A program made the translations under genes and the position numbers. Positions 1 through 8,663 of a stretch of DNA of 8,663 nt are shown here, one piece after another (the first letter of the stretch is position 1; the number at the start of each line of letters is the position of its first letter). The notes under the pieces were generated by a model that was not told the origin of the DNA, did no database searches, and was given only the letters and a program-made list of their open reading frames with translations. Source of the stretch: Sulfurivirga caldicuralii (lineage in GTDB: Bacteria; Pseudomonadota; Gammaproteobacteria; Thiomicrospirales; Thiomicrospiraceae); assembly GCA_015661715.1 (NCBI GenBank), contig DQVN01000155.1, positions 1-8,663 of the forward strand, written 5' to 3'.

Positions 1-1146
1 AAAGTTACTTTGCGCAAGAGCGATGTGGTGAGCCGGTTTGGTGGGGATGAATTTATTGTGCTCTCCTTGATTAAGACCCAGCACTATAAGAAGGCGGAAA
101 ACGGCGCACGCATAATAGCGCAAAAAATTTTCACCGTCTTAAAACAGCCTTTTGAGGTGGGTGGGGAGCTGTTCAACCTGAGTGCCAGTATGGGCATTGT
201 TCTTATTGATGAAACCATAAAAGAAGACATTGAAACCCTGATCCGCTATGCGGATACCAGTATGTATCTGGCCAAGCGCAGTGGGCGCAACCGATATCGC
301 TTCTTTGAGCAGAAGCAGCAGGCAGAAGAAGAGGAAAGAGCGAAAAAACGTGCAGCCTTGCGCCAGGCCATTGACAACCAGGAGCTGTGGCTGGCTTATC
401 AACCTCAGGTGTGCTGGCGGCCGGAAAGTGGCTTGGCATTGCAGGGGGCAGAGGTGCTGCTGCGCTGGCAGAGTCGGCAGTTTGGTTTTGTTTCCCCGGG
501 GGAGTTTATTCCCTTGGCAGAAGAAAGCGGTCTGATCTTGACATTGGGCGACTGGATGATCGAGCGGGCCTTGGCGCAGCTGTCCGATTGGCAACAACGG
601 CAAGTGATACCGCCAGATTTTGTGCTAAGCCTGAATATCAGCGCCTTGCAGTTCTATCAGGACGGTTTTTCTGACAGGCTATGCGTCCTGTGTGAGCAAT
701 ATGGCCTTGCCCCAGAACAGATCCGCCTGGAGTTGACCGAACGCATTGTCTATAAATCCTCTGAATCCGCCTTGCAGCGTATTGAAGCGCTTCGAGCGTT
801 GGGCTTTAGCACCTCCCTGGATGATTTTGGCACCGGCTATTCTTCACTGGCCTATCTGAAACGCATGGCGCTGGATGAGTTGAAAATCGACCGCACCTTT
901 GTTGCCAGCTTGCTCGAAGATGAAACCAATCGGGTATTGACGCAGACGATTCTTGATCTGGCGCACAATTTTAATTTGAATCCTATTGCAGAAGGCACAG
1001 AACAGAAGGAAGAGGTGCGCGCGCTGATCGAAATGGGCTGTCGCGCCTTCCAGGGTTATTACTTCGCTAAGCCCATGTCCGCCCAGGACTTTGAGCAGTG
1101 GTGGGCCGATGCGCCTTTGGAAAAATTTTCATTGCAATGCGGTTGA
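1..1146 (+). CDS. GGDEF-EAL hybrid c-di-GMP cyclase/phosphodiesterase, 3' part (5' end outside window)
   Basis: The frame is open from base 1 and ends at TGA 1144-1146, giving 381 visible codons. The TTG at 10-12 is almost certainly internal because the cyclase domain is already under way. Counting from the first visible codon, an RxxD motif (5-8, RKSD) lies exactly five residues before an intact GGDEF (14-18). This is the spacing of the c-di-GMP inhibitory I-site. A charged linker (about 103-120) leads to a full EAL domain: EVL signature 151-153, Asn 212 in SLNIS, Glu 244 in LELTER, DDFGTG 274-279, Lys 295 in LKIDR, EGTE 331-334 and FQGY 350-353. All expected metal and catalytic positions are therefore present. 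By family knowledge the domains make c-di-GMP from GTP and linearise it to pGpG; which activity dominates cannot be told. Any sensory N-terminus is outside the window. Base composition is lower in GC than the neighbouring genes, and the 3' end overlaps the opposing gene. Confidence 0.97.
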   Translation, partial: KVTLRKSDVVSRFGGDEFIVLSLIKTQHYKKAENGARIIAQKIFTVLKQPFEVGGELFNLSASMGIVLIDETIKEDIETLIRYADTSMYLAKRSGRNRYRFFEQKQQAEEEERAKKRAALRQAIDNQELWLAYQPQVCWRPESGLALQGAEVLLRWQSRQFGFVSPGEFIPLAEESGLILTLGDWMIERALAQLSDWQQRQVIPPDFVLSLNISALQFYQDGFSDRLCVLCEQYGLAPEQIRLELTERIVYKSSESALQRIEALRALGFSTSLDDFGTGYSSLAYLKRMALDELKIDRTFVASLLEDETNRVLTQTILDLAHNFNLNPIAEGTEQKEEVRALIEMGCRAFQGYYFAKPMSAQDFEQWWADAPLEKFSLQCG

Positions 1147-1647
1147 TCCGCTTAGCACAGCCTCGGTGTAATAGTCGGTCTGCAGGGGCTGTAACCAGTC
1201 GGTGTTTTTCAGAGTTTGTAGCAACAGCTTCAACAGCAGGTGGTTCATTGTCGGCGAAAAGGGCAGCACAATACCCTCTCCCCGTTGGGGTTTGAGCACC
1301 AGTTGCCCCTGGGCGTGCTGAGACGACGGAGCCTGAAAGCTGATTTCGGTGAGCAACACCGGCTCTTCCCCTAGGGGATATTCCAGCCTGACCGTTTCTG
1401 CCTGTTGTTCCAGGGGCGCTTCTTTTTGTGGGGTAAACTGTTCATCCAGCTGAGGATCCACAGCCGGTGGATCACTGAAGCGTTCACCCGTTTGCGGATG
1501 CACCCCCTGCAGCACCGGTAGCAACAGCCCTACATAGCGGCGGGTCAGCCAGAGGCGATAGAGCTGATTGCCACTACGTAGCTTTAGCAGAATGCGGTCT
1601 TCAACTGGGATATAGTCTGTCTGGATTTGCTCAAGTTGATCGCCCAT
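1129..1647 (-). CDS. Conserved-looking hypothetical protein, 172 aa, coupled to ubiC
   Basis: I do not recognise a named family. The ATG at 1647-1645 has a good Shine-Dalgarno (AGAGGTG, 1664-1658) ten bases upstream, and the frame ends at TGA 1131-1129. It starts 17 bp inside the end of ubiC, which supports co-translation. There is no signal peptide or transmembrane segment, so it is probably cytoplasmic. Residues about 11-48 look like strands around a RLWLTRRYVGLLLPVL stretch. Residues 49-90 are Pro/Gln/Glu-rich and probably flexible. The rest is mixed, with a Leu-rich helix (HLLLKLLLQTL) near 135-146. The length, operon position, SD and non-random composition argue that it is real. Its last 18 bp lie antisense to the end of the GGDEF-EAL gene. 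Its role is unknown; the link to ubiC or recG is only positional. Confidence 0.8.
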   Translation of the reverse strand: MGDQLEQIQTDYIPVEDRILLKLRSGNQLYRLWLTRRYVGLLLPVLQGVHPQTGERFSDPPAVDPQLDEQFTPQKEAPLEQQAETVRLEYPLGEEPVLLTEISFQAPSSQHAQGQLVLKPQRGEGIVLPFSPTMNHLLLKLLLQTLKNTDWLQPLQTDYYTEAVLSGSTALQ

Positions 1648-2110
1648 GGAATAGAAACACCTCTGTCAAAATCATCATATACCCTTGGCGGCGCCAGCTG
1701 CGCCAGCGTCCCCAGTAGGGGGTCCCCCGAAAATTTTTCAGCCCGCGAAATTGCCCGCTGTAAATCGGGCCTCTATGTGCGTCCTGGAGGGTAAAAAGCA
1801 CTTCTCCGAGGGGTTTGGCGCCAATTTTAGTCAATGGCACCCAGGGATTGTCTTTATCCAGTGCGGGGATAAAGGTGCGTGCCCACAACAGGGGTTGGCC
1901 GTTGGTCTGGGCGCGCAGAATCACCTCACGTACCCAGCCTGTGGTGGTGCCTGTGGCCGAACGTTCATAATCGGTGGCGCAGGCGGGCGTCTCTCGCAGG
2001 ATCTCAACCGCCACTTCGCCAAAGTAGCGGCGCAAACGCTGGGTCAGGCTGTCTTCAGCCTGAATCCACTCGCTCAGCTCAGGGGGCGGTGGGGCCGGTT
2101 GCCAGTTCAT
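1631..2110 (-). CDS. ubiC: Chorismate pyruvate-lyase
   Basis: This protein splits chorismate into 4-hydroxybenzoate and pyruvate, the first committed step of ubiquinone synthesis, in the cytoplasm. With the start at ATG 2110-2108 it is 159 aa, close to the 165 aa of E. coli UbiC. Matching blocks are WVREVILRA (59-67), PLTKIGAKPLGEVLFT (92-107), YWGRW (132-136) and ILTEVFLF (147-154). Arg61 and Glu150 align with the E. coli active-site Arg76 and Glu155, and the PLG leucine with Leu114. The start at 2110 is chosen because its ATG overlaps the recG stop in a classic ATGA junction. A further in-frame start at 2143 would only extend it into recG. An AGGA lies about 12 bases upstream, a rather long spacing. 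No ubiA prenyltransferase follows, unlike the common ubiC-ubiA pairing. Confidence 0.93.
   Translation of the reverse strand: MNWQPAPPPPELSEWIQAEDSLTQRLRRYFGEVAVEILRETPACATDYERSATGTTTGWVREVILRAQTNGQPLLWARTFIPALDKDNPWVPLTKIGAKPLGEVLFTLQDAHRGPIYSGQFRGLKNFRGTPYWGRWRSWRRQGYMMILTEVFLFHGRST
1658..1664 (-). promoter_or_regulatory. Ribosome binding site of the hypothetical gene
   Basis: The minus strand reads AGAGGTG, ten bases before the ATG at 1647. It lies within the ubiC coding sequence and supports this start and independent or coupled re-initiation. Confidence 0.6.
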
Positions 2111-4161
2111 GCCAGTGCATAGTCCTGTCGTTGTGCCAACCAACGCTGCATCAGCGCCTCGGCCCGTTGGGGGTGCTGCTGCACTATTGTACGGGCAATG
2201 TCCTGCGCCCGGGGCAGCAGGGCTTCGTCCCGGGGGAGCTGGGCCAGACGAAATTGCAGGCTGCCGGTCTGGCGCGTCCCCAGTACCTCGCCGGGGCCAC
2301 GGATTTGCAGGTCCGCCTCGGCGATGCGGAAGCCGTCGGTGGTTTCACGCATTACCTGCAGGCGGCGTTTGGCGGTTGCCGATAAAGGGGGTTGATACAG
2401 CAGCACACAGTGGCTTTGCTTCTCGCCGCGGCCTACGCGCCCCCGCAGCTGGTGCAGCTGAGCCAGACCGAGCCGTTCGGCATTTTCAATCACCATCAAA
2501 CTGGCATTGGGCACATTGACCCCCACTTCGATCACCGTGGTGGCCACCAGCAGCTGCAGCTCACCCGCCTGGAAGGCCTGCATAATGGCATCCTTTTCTT
2601 CGGCTTGCATGCGCCCGTGCACCAGGCCCACCTGCAGATCAGGAAAGCGGCGGCGAAACTGTTCGGCGGTGGTCTGCGCCGCTTGAGCATCCAGCACTTC
2701 GCTCTCTTCGATCAGCGGGCAGACCCAATAGGCCTGTACCCCTGCCCGGCAGCGCTGGGCCAGGTGGGCCATGACTTCATCGCGCTTGGCCATGCTGATC
2801 ACCGCGGTATGCACCGGTTTGCGCCCGGGGGGCAGTTCATCGATGATGGAGACATCCAGATCGCCGTAGGCGGCCATGGCCAGGGTGCGGGGAATGGGGG
2901 TGGCGGTCATGATCAACTGGTGGGGATGCAGGCCGGCGGCCTGGCCTTTCTGCTGCAGGGCCAGGCGTTGGTGGACGCCGAAGCGGTGCTGTTCGTCGAT
3001 AATCACCAGCCCCAGGCGGTGAAAGGTCACCGCCTGCTGGAACAGGGCATGGGTGCCGATAATCACCTGGGCGGTGCCGTCTTCAATCCGGGCCAGTTGC
3101 GCGCGCCGTTCGGCGGCTTTAAGCCGTCCGTTGAGCCAGGCCACTTCCACGGCCAGCGGTTTGAGCCAGGCCATAAAGTGGTTTCGGTGCTGTTCCGCCA
3201 GAATGTCGGTCGGCGCCATTACCGCAGCCTGAAAGCCGGCATCTGCCGCTTGCAGCGCCGCTAGGGCGGCGATGATCGTCTTGCCTGAACCCACATCTCC
3301 TTGCACCAGCCGTTGCATGGGGTGGGTGCGTTTCAGATCCGCCTGGATCTGGTGTAATACCCGCTGTTGGGCACCGGTCAGGGCAAAGGGCAGGCTGGCC
3401 AGCAGTTGGTTGACCAGATGGCTGGGCGGCAGGCTGGGGGCTTTGAGGGTGCGTTTCTGGGCGCGCAGGCGCGCCAGCCCCACCTGATGGGCTATCAGCT
3501 CTTCCAGCACCAATCGTTGCTGGGCGGGATGGCGTTGTTCCATCAGGGCGTTGAGGTCATCTTGCGCTAAGGGGCGGTGCACCGTGCGCAGCGCCGTGTT
3601 CAGATCGGGCAGATCGTTGAGGTGTTCGGGCAGCAGTTCCGGCAGCGGGTATTGGGTGAGCAGGCGCAGGGCCTGGTCGGTGAGTTTGAGCCAGGTGCTT
3701 TGTCCGATGCCCTCGGTGGAGGGATAGACGGGAGTGAGGGTATCTGCCAGCGGTGGGGGATGATCCGGCTCGAACAGGCGGTATTGGGGATGCACCATCT
3801 CTAAGCCGGTGGGGCCGGGGCGGACTTCGCCAAAGGCGCGCAGGGCTTTACCGCGCACGAATTGCTGCGCCTGGCGGTGGTTGAAGTGAAAGAAACGCAG
3901 ATTTAGCGCGCCATTGTCCAATGTCACCAGCAGGCTGGGCCGGCGCCCCTGCCGGAACTGCACGGCGGTGATGACACCGTCCACCTGCTGCTCTTCATAG
4001 GGGCGTACAGCGTGTAGGGGGGTCAGGCGGGTTTTATCCTGATAGCGCAGGGGCAAGTGGAACAGGAGATCCTGTACACAGTTGAGCCCCAGGGTGGCCA
4101 GCTTTTCGGCCAGTTTGTCGCCCACCCCTTTCAGGGTGGTCAGTTTCAGCTTTTCCAGCAT
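2107..4161 (-). CDS. recG: ATP-dependent DNA helicase RecG
   Basis: RecG is a superfamily 2 double-strand DNA translocase that reverses stalled replication forks and processes Holliday junctions, R-loops and D-loops. The 684 aa agree with the family (693 in E. coli). The N-terminal part holds the KGVG start and the OB-fold wedge domain (about 55-150). The helicase core follows: Walker A GDVGSGKT (288-295), MAPTDILAEQH (315-325), IIGTHAL (367-373), DEQH box (389-392), TATPIPRT (419-426), ATTVIEVGVNVPNA (540-553) and QLRGRVGRG (571-579). The FRIAEADLQIRGPGEVLGTRQ block (611-631) is the RecG C-terminal signature. Motif Ia carries Asp where Glu is usual (MAPTE), a conservative change. The ATG shares its A with the ridA stop (TGATG), so expression probably depends on ridA translation; I see no good separate SD. 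All motifs look intact. Confidence 0.98.
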   Translation of the reverse strand: MLEKLKLTTLKGVGDKLAEKLATLGLNCVQDLLFHLPLRYQDKTRLTPLHAVRPYEEQQVDGVITAVQFRQGRRPSLLVTLDNGALNLRFFHFNHRQAQQFVRGKALRAFGEVRPGPTGLEMVHPQYRLFEPDHPPPLADTLTPVYPSTEGIGQSTWLKLTDQALRLLTQYPLPELLPEHLNDLPDLNTALRTVHRPLAQDDLNALMEQRHPAQQRLVLEELIAHQVGLARLRAQKRTLKAPSLPPSHLVNQLLASLPFALTGAQQRVLHQIQADLKRTHPMQRLVQGDVGSGKTIIAALAALQAADAGFQAAVMAPTDILAEQHRNHFMAWLKPLAVEVAWLNGRLKAAERRAQLARIEDGTAQVIIGTHALFQQAVTFHRLGLVIIDEQHRFGVHQRLALQQKGQAAGLHPHQLIMTATPIPRTLAMAAYGDLDVSIIDELPPGRKPVHTAVISMAKRDEVMAHLAQRCRAGVQAYWVCPLIEESEVLDAQAAQTTAEQFRRRFPDLQVGLVHGRMQAEEKDAIMQAFQAGELQLLVATTVIEVGVNVPNASLMVIENAERLGLAQLHQLRGRVGRGEKQSHCVLLYQPPLSATAKRRLQVMRETTDGFRIAEADLQIRGPGEVLGTRQTGSLQFRLAQLPRDEALLPRAQDIARTIVQQHPQRAEALMQRWLAQRQDYALA

Positions 4162-4547
4162 CAGTAGCTGGAGAGCACCATAATCCCATCCGCCTCGATG
4201 TCGGTGCCTTTGGGCAGCTCGGCTACGCCGACGGCGGCCCGGGCCGGGTAGGGCTGACGGAAATACTGGGCCATGATCTCATTGACGGTGGCAAAGTGGC
4301 TCAGATCAGTCAGGTAAATATTGAGCTTAACCATATCATCCAAGCTTCCGCCGGCGGCTTCACACACGGCGCGCAGGTTCTGAAAGACGCGATGGATGCG
4401 CTGTTCAATGGGGCCGTCCACCAGTTCCATGGTGGCGGGATCCAGGCCGATCTGGCCGGACAGATAGACCGTATCGCCTACGCGCACCGCCTGTGAGTAG
4501 GTGCCAATGGCCTGGGGGGCCTGGTCGGTGGAGATGATTTCTCGCAT
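4161..4547 (-). CDS. ridA: Reactive enamine/imine deaminase RidA (YjgF/YER057c/UK114 family)
   Basis: RidA hydrolyses the reactive enamine/imine intermediates (such as 2-aminoacrylate) released by PLP enzymes like serine/threonine dehydratase, protecting other PLP enzymes. It acts as a cytoplasmic homotrimer. The length of 128 aa equals that of E. coli RidA. Visible family features are the N-terminal [12 protein letters not shown] with Tyr17, LSGQIG (29-34), a central [12 protein letters not shown] block, and [14 protein letters not shown]. Arg103 is the substrate-carboxylate arginine (Arg105 in enteric RidA), and Glu118 matches Glu120. The ATG at 4547-4545 has a clear SD (AGGGAGA, 4561-4555). 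The stop overlaps the recG start by one base. A ridA-recG neighbourhood is common in gammaproteobacteria, often behind spoT; here a malic enzyme gene takes that upstream place. Confidence 0.95.
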   Translation of the reverse strand: MREIISTDQAPQAIGTYSQAVRVGDTVYLSGQIGLDPATMELVDGPIEQRIHRVFQNLRAVCEAAGGSLDDMVKLNIYLTDLSHFATVNEIMAQYFRQPYPARAAVGVAELPKGTDIEADGIMVLSSY

Positions 4548-4554
4548 GCTAATG

Positions 4555-4561
4555 TCTCCCT
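4555..4561 (-). promoter_or_regulatory. Ribosome binding site of ridA
   Basis: AGGGAGA on the minus strand, seven bases before the ATG at 4547. It lies in the 31-bp gap after the malic enzyme stop. That gap contains no hairpin plus T-run, so read-through from the malic enzyme gene is expected. Confidence 0.65.
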
Positions 4562-4578
4562 GTACAGTTTGCCCTATT

Positions 4579-5805
4579 CTACCCTGCTTGGGCGCGTGCT
4601 ACACCGGTGCGCACGGCCGCATCATACACCGCTTTGGGGACCACTTCGATCAGGCGGGGATCCACGGGCTTGGGAATGATATAGTCCGGGCCAAAGGCCA
4701 GCTGCGTCAGTCCATAGGCCTGCAGAACCACTTGTGGCACTGGTTCTTTGGCCAGTTGGCGCAGGGCTTCCACGCAGGCGATCTTCATCGCCATGTTGAT
4801 TTCGCGGGCGCGGGCATCCAAAGCGCCGCGGAAAATAAAGGGAAAGCCCAGTACATTATTCACCTGGTTGGGGTAGTCGGAGCGGCCCGTGGCCATGATC
4901 AGGTCGTCACGCACCTGATGGGCCAGCTCAGGGCGGATTTCCGGATCCGGATTGGCCATGGCGAAGACCACGGGCCTATCGGCCATCTTCTGCAACCACG
5001 CCGGCTTGAGCAGGTCTTTACTCGATAGGCCAAAAAATACATCGGCGCCGTCCAGCGCTTCTTCCAATGTACGCAACGGGGTTTTGAGGGCGAATTCTTG
5101 TTTGTAAGGGTTCAGATTGTCGCGGCCGGCATGGACCACGCCCTTGGAGTCCACCAGAATCAGATTGTCGGGCTGGGCGCCCAACGCCTTGAGCAGGCGC
5201 ATGGAAGCGATGCCGGCCGCCCCGGCGCCGACGCAGACAATGCGCGCCTGTTCAAGGGTTTTACCCTGTAGCTCCAGTGCGTTGAGCAGGCCGGCGGCGG
5301 CGATAATGGCCGTGCCGTGTTGGTCGTCGTGGAAAACGGGAATGTCCAGCGCCTCCTGTAACTGGCGCTCCACCTCAAAGCACGCCGGCGCCTTGATGTC
5401 CTCCAGGTTGATGCCACCGAAGGTGGGGGCGATACGGGTGATGGTCTCCACCATCTCTTCCACCGTATCTGCATTGATTTCAATGTCAAACGCATCCACT
5501 TCAGCGAATTTTTTGAACAGCATCGCCTTCCCTTCCATCACCGGCTTGGCGGCCAGCGCGCCGCGGTCGCCCAGCCCGAGAATAGCGCTACCATTGGAGA
5601 TGACCCCCACCAGATTGCCCTTATTGGTGTATTCGTAAGCGGCGAGGGGATCTTTTTCGATCTCCAGTACCGGCTGGGCCACACCGGGACTGTAGGCCAG
5701 GCTCAGATCCCGCTGGGTGGCGCAGGGTTTGCTCAGGGCAATTTCAATCTTGCCCGGACGGGGGTTGCGGTGATAATCCAGTGCGGCTTGTTTCAAGTCG
5801 GTCAT
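4579..5805 (-). CDS. maeB: Malic enzyme (oxaloacetate-decarboxylating malate dehydrogenase), short stand-alone form
   Basis: The enzyme oxidatively decarboxylates malate to pyruvate and CO2, making NAD(P)H and linking the TCA cycle to pyruvate and biosynthetic reductant. The 408 aa contain the catalytic Tyr38 in AYSPGVA, the general-base Lys93 in [11 protein letters not shown], and metal ligands Glu135/Asp136 (LEDIKAP) and Asp161 (HDDQHGTA). The Rossmann loop VGAGAAG spans 192-198 and an ANPDPE motif 284-289. Close similarity to the N-terminal half of E. coli MaeB gives the symbol, but the phosphotransacetylase-like C-terminal domain of that 759-aa protein is absent. The frame ends with TAG 4581-4579 after a normal domain end, so this is the short family form, not a truncation. 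NAD versus NADP preference cannot be fixed by eye; the segment after strand two is VDSKG. The ATG at 5805-5803 has a strong SD. It is probably the first gene of the run to recG-ubiC. Confidence 0.93.
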   Translation of the reverse strand: MTDLKQAALDYHRNPRPGKIEIALSKPCATQRDLSLAYSPGVAQPVLEIEKDPLAAYEYTNKGNLVGVISNGSAILGLGDRGALAAKPVMEGKAMLFKKFAEVDAFDIEINADTVEEMVETITRIAPTFGGINLEDIKAPACFEVERQLQEALDIPVFHDDQHGTAIIAAAGLLNALELQGKTLEQARIVCVGAGAAGIASMRLLKALGAQPDNLILVDSKGVVHAGRDNLNPYKQEFALKTPLRTLEEALDGADVFFGLSSKDLLKPAWLQKMADRPVVFAMANPDPEIRPELAHQVRDDLIMATGRSDYPNQVNNVLGFPFIFRGALDARAREINMAMKIACVEALRQLAKEPVPQVVLQAYGLTQLAFGPDYIIPKPVDPRLIEVVPKAVYDAAVRTGVARAQAG

Positions 5806-5809
5806 GGGT

Positions 5810-5816
5810 TCTTCCT
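5810..5816 (-). promoter_or_regulatory. Ribosome binding site of the malic enzyme gene
   Basis: AGGAAGA on the minus strand, four bases before the ATG at 5805 (a little close, but nearly canonical). It supports this start; no other in-frame start lies near. Confidence 0.65.
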
Positions 5817-5887
5817 ATGGTTAAGGTTGCCTAACATTGTGAACGCTGTGGATGCAATCTTTCGTGCGGATCGAGTAATAGATCAAT

Positions 5888-5911
5888 GCGGAAGGGTGGA
5901 TCACTTTCCGC
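5888..5911. repeat. Inverted repeat, 24-nt hairpin
   Basis: GCGGAA (5888-5893) pairs with TTCCGC (5906-5911). The stem continues with a G-T pair and one bulged G to GTG (5896-5898) against CAC (5902-5904) around a GAT loop. No T-run follows on either strand, so it is not a standard terminator. Confidence 0.6.
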
Positions 5912-5916
5912 CCAAG

Positions 5917-5937
5917 CCGGCTGTGCCGGAAACAGCC
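5917..5937. repeat. Overlapping alternative inverted repeats
   Basis: Two mutually exclusive stems share bases. CCGGC (5917-5921) can pair with GCCGG (5925-5929) over a TGT loop. GGCTGT (5919-5924) can pair instead with ACAGCC (5932-5937) over a 7-nt loop. Six bases after the previous hairpin. Confidence 0.5.
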
Positions 5938-5986
5938 TATTGTCGTCATGGCTGAAAGCCACCCAGCGTGGAACTCAATTGGGGCT

Positions 5987-6026
5987 GAGCGCAGATTCGG
6001 GAGCCAAAGGCCCACATCTGCGTCTC
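5987..6026. repeat. Long imperfect hairpin, 40 nt
   Basis: CGCAGAT (5990-5996) pairs with ATCTGCG (6016-6022). The outer GAG (5987-5989) pairs with CTC (6024-6026) past a bulged T. The inner GCC (6003-6005) pairs with GGC (6009-6011) around an AAA loop, and GG pairs with CC beyond a bulged A. This is the longest hairpin of the gap. Neither strand has a T-run after it. Confidence 0.6.
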
Positions 6027-6067
6027 CGGCGGGGATGGGGATCGCAAGGGTTTCATGCATAGGCTGT

Positions 6068-7739
<1,672 letters not shown>

Positions 7740-7740
<1 letters not shown>

Positions 7741-8663
7741 TAGGCAGCTTTCTTGACAAAGATATCCAATAGTTTTTCCGTGGGAATGGCGCGCGGCTTC
7801 ACCAGCCAGAATCGGCCGATATAACGGCTGAAGTTCTCCCATACCTCTGTACCAAAGCGGCTGTTGGTCTTGGCCACAAACGCCTGCAGCAGTTGGCGCA
7901 GGTAGGTACGGTAGGCTTCGGTCTCCTCAGTATCGATGCGGATGGCTTCTACCATTTCGCTGTTGAGGCGGTCTGGCAGGTGGTTGTGCACATCCAGCAC
8001 AAAGGCCATGCCGCCGGACATGCCAGCGCCAAAGTTGACCCCCACATCTCCCAGAATGACCGCAGTGCCGCCGGTCATATACTCACAGCCGTGGTCACCG
8101 CAGCCCTGCACCACCGCGATGGCGCCGGAGTTACGCACGCAGAAGCGCTCGCCAGCGGTGCCGTCGGCGAATAGCGCACCCCCGGTGGCGCCGTACAGGC
8201 AGGTATTGCCGATAATGGGTGTCGTATGGGGGTCAAACTCACCGCCTGGCGCTGGGGTGATGACGATCTCACCGCCGGCCATGCCTTTGCCCACATAGTC
8301 GTTGGCGTCGCCTTCCAGGTGCAGATTGAGTCCGCCCACGTTGAACACGCCAAAGGATTGTCCAGCCACGCCTTTGAACTTAACGGTAATAGGGGCATCC
8401 TCCATGCCATGGTTGCCCCAGCGCTCGGCAATCTCGCCCGCCACGCGGGCGGCAATGGAGCGGTCGGTGTTTTTGATCTCATAATGGAAGATGCCGCCGG
8501 ACTTATTCTCAATGGCCTCTTGCATCTCTTGCACCATCCGTTCAGCCAGCATGCCCTTGTCCCAAGGGTTGTTGCGGGACACCTGGCACAGATGGGGCTT
8601 GTCTTTTGGTACACCGCCATCGGAGATGACCGGCGTCAGATCCAGGTTTTTCATCTTATCCGT
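7740..8663 (-). CDS. gltB: Glutamate synthase large (alpha) subunit, C-terminal part (5' end outside window)
   Basis: About 307 codons are visible, roughly a fifth of the usual 1,480-1,500-aa protein. The frame is still open at base 8663, so the ATG at 8654 (MKNLDLTPV) is internal. What is seen is the C-terminal end of the synthase region and the GXGXG beta-helix domain: GGLNLHLEGDANDYVGKGMAGG, NTCLYGATGG, the ERFCVRNSGA segment, GDHGCEYMTGG and GVNFGAGMSGGMAFVLD, ending in an Arg/Lys-rich tail before TAA 7742-7740. The beta-helix domain has a structural role, holding the amidotransferase and FMN/[3Fe-4S] synthase domains of GOGAT together. The glutaminase Cys, FMN site and cluster ligands lie upstream and cannot be checked. 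It pairs with gltD 12 bp downstream. Confidence 0.97.

Noticed and set aside
139..603. Minus-strand open frame of 154 codons inside the GGDEF-EAL gene
   Set aside because: Lies wholly antisense to a gene with clear domain motifs and has no recognisable product or RBS; a shadow frame.
1121..1151. Intrinsic terminator for the hypothetical gene
   Set aside because: The minus strand has only a 4-bp GCGG/CCGC stem, and the T5 run comes 13 bases later instead of directly after it; too weak to call.
2392..3264. Plus-strand open frame of 290 codons inside recG
   Set aside because: Antisense to the RecG helicase motifs, rich in His/Gln/Gly as expected from reverse reading of a GC-rich gene; no family match seen.
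4559..4566. CTGTACAG palindrome before ridA as an operator (LexA-like)
   Set aside because: It is only 8 bp, overlaps the SD region, and lacks the CTG-N10-CAG spacing of a LexA box.
5821..5900. Sigma-70 promoter for the malic enzyme gene
   Set aside because: TTGATC with AAAGAT 18 bases on, and other pairs, match the consensus only in part; none stands out from chance.

Overview
This looks like an ordinary chromosomal segment of a gammaproteobacterium. The evidence is a bacterial chorismate lyase (ubiquinone synthesis), a ridA-recG pair, a two-subunit NADPH-type glutamate synthase and a hybrid GGDEF-EAL protein. Base composition is moderately GC-rich, close to 60% or above over the housekeeping genes by rough hand count. 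I cannot name a genus, and I see no plasmid, phage, transposase, integrase, CRISPR, tRNA or rRNA signature.

Layout. (1) 1-1146, plus strand: the 3' part of a c-di-GMP turnover gene whose 5' end lies outside the window. (2) 1129-5805, minus strand: a tight five-gene run in the order malic enzyme, ridA, recG, ubiC, unknown 172-aa protein. Junctions are a 31-bp gap, then overlaps of 1, 4 and 17 bp, so co-transcription and translational coupling are likely. The last gene of this run converges on the GGDEF-EAL gene with an 18-bp tail-to-tail overlap. (3) 5806-6314: a 509-bp stretch with no convincing gene, several inverted repeats, and two weak minus-strand open frames. (4) 6315-8663, minus strand: gltD complete and the C-terminal fifth of gltB, 12 bp apart.

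How the genes work together. GltBD makes glutamate from glutamine and 2-oxoglutarate using NADPH. The malic enzyme converts malate to pyruvate and yields NAD(P)H. RidA removes reactive enamines and imines formed by PLP enzymes of amino-acid metabolism. RecG remodels stalled replication forks and recombination intermediates. UbiC makes 4-hydroxybenzoate, the ubiquinone ring precursor. The grouping mixes core metabolism and DNA repair and does not look like a dedicated new system.

I found no evidence of an undescribed defence, secretion or mobile system. The least explained parts are the hairpin-rich gap at 5806-6314, the unknown protein coupled to ubiC, and the convergent overlap with the lower-GC signalling gene.
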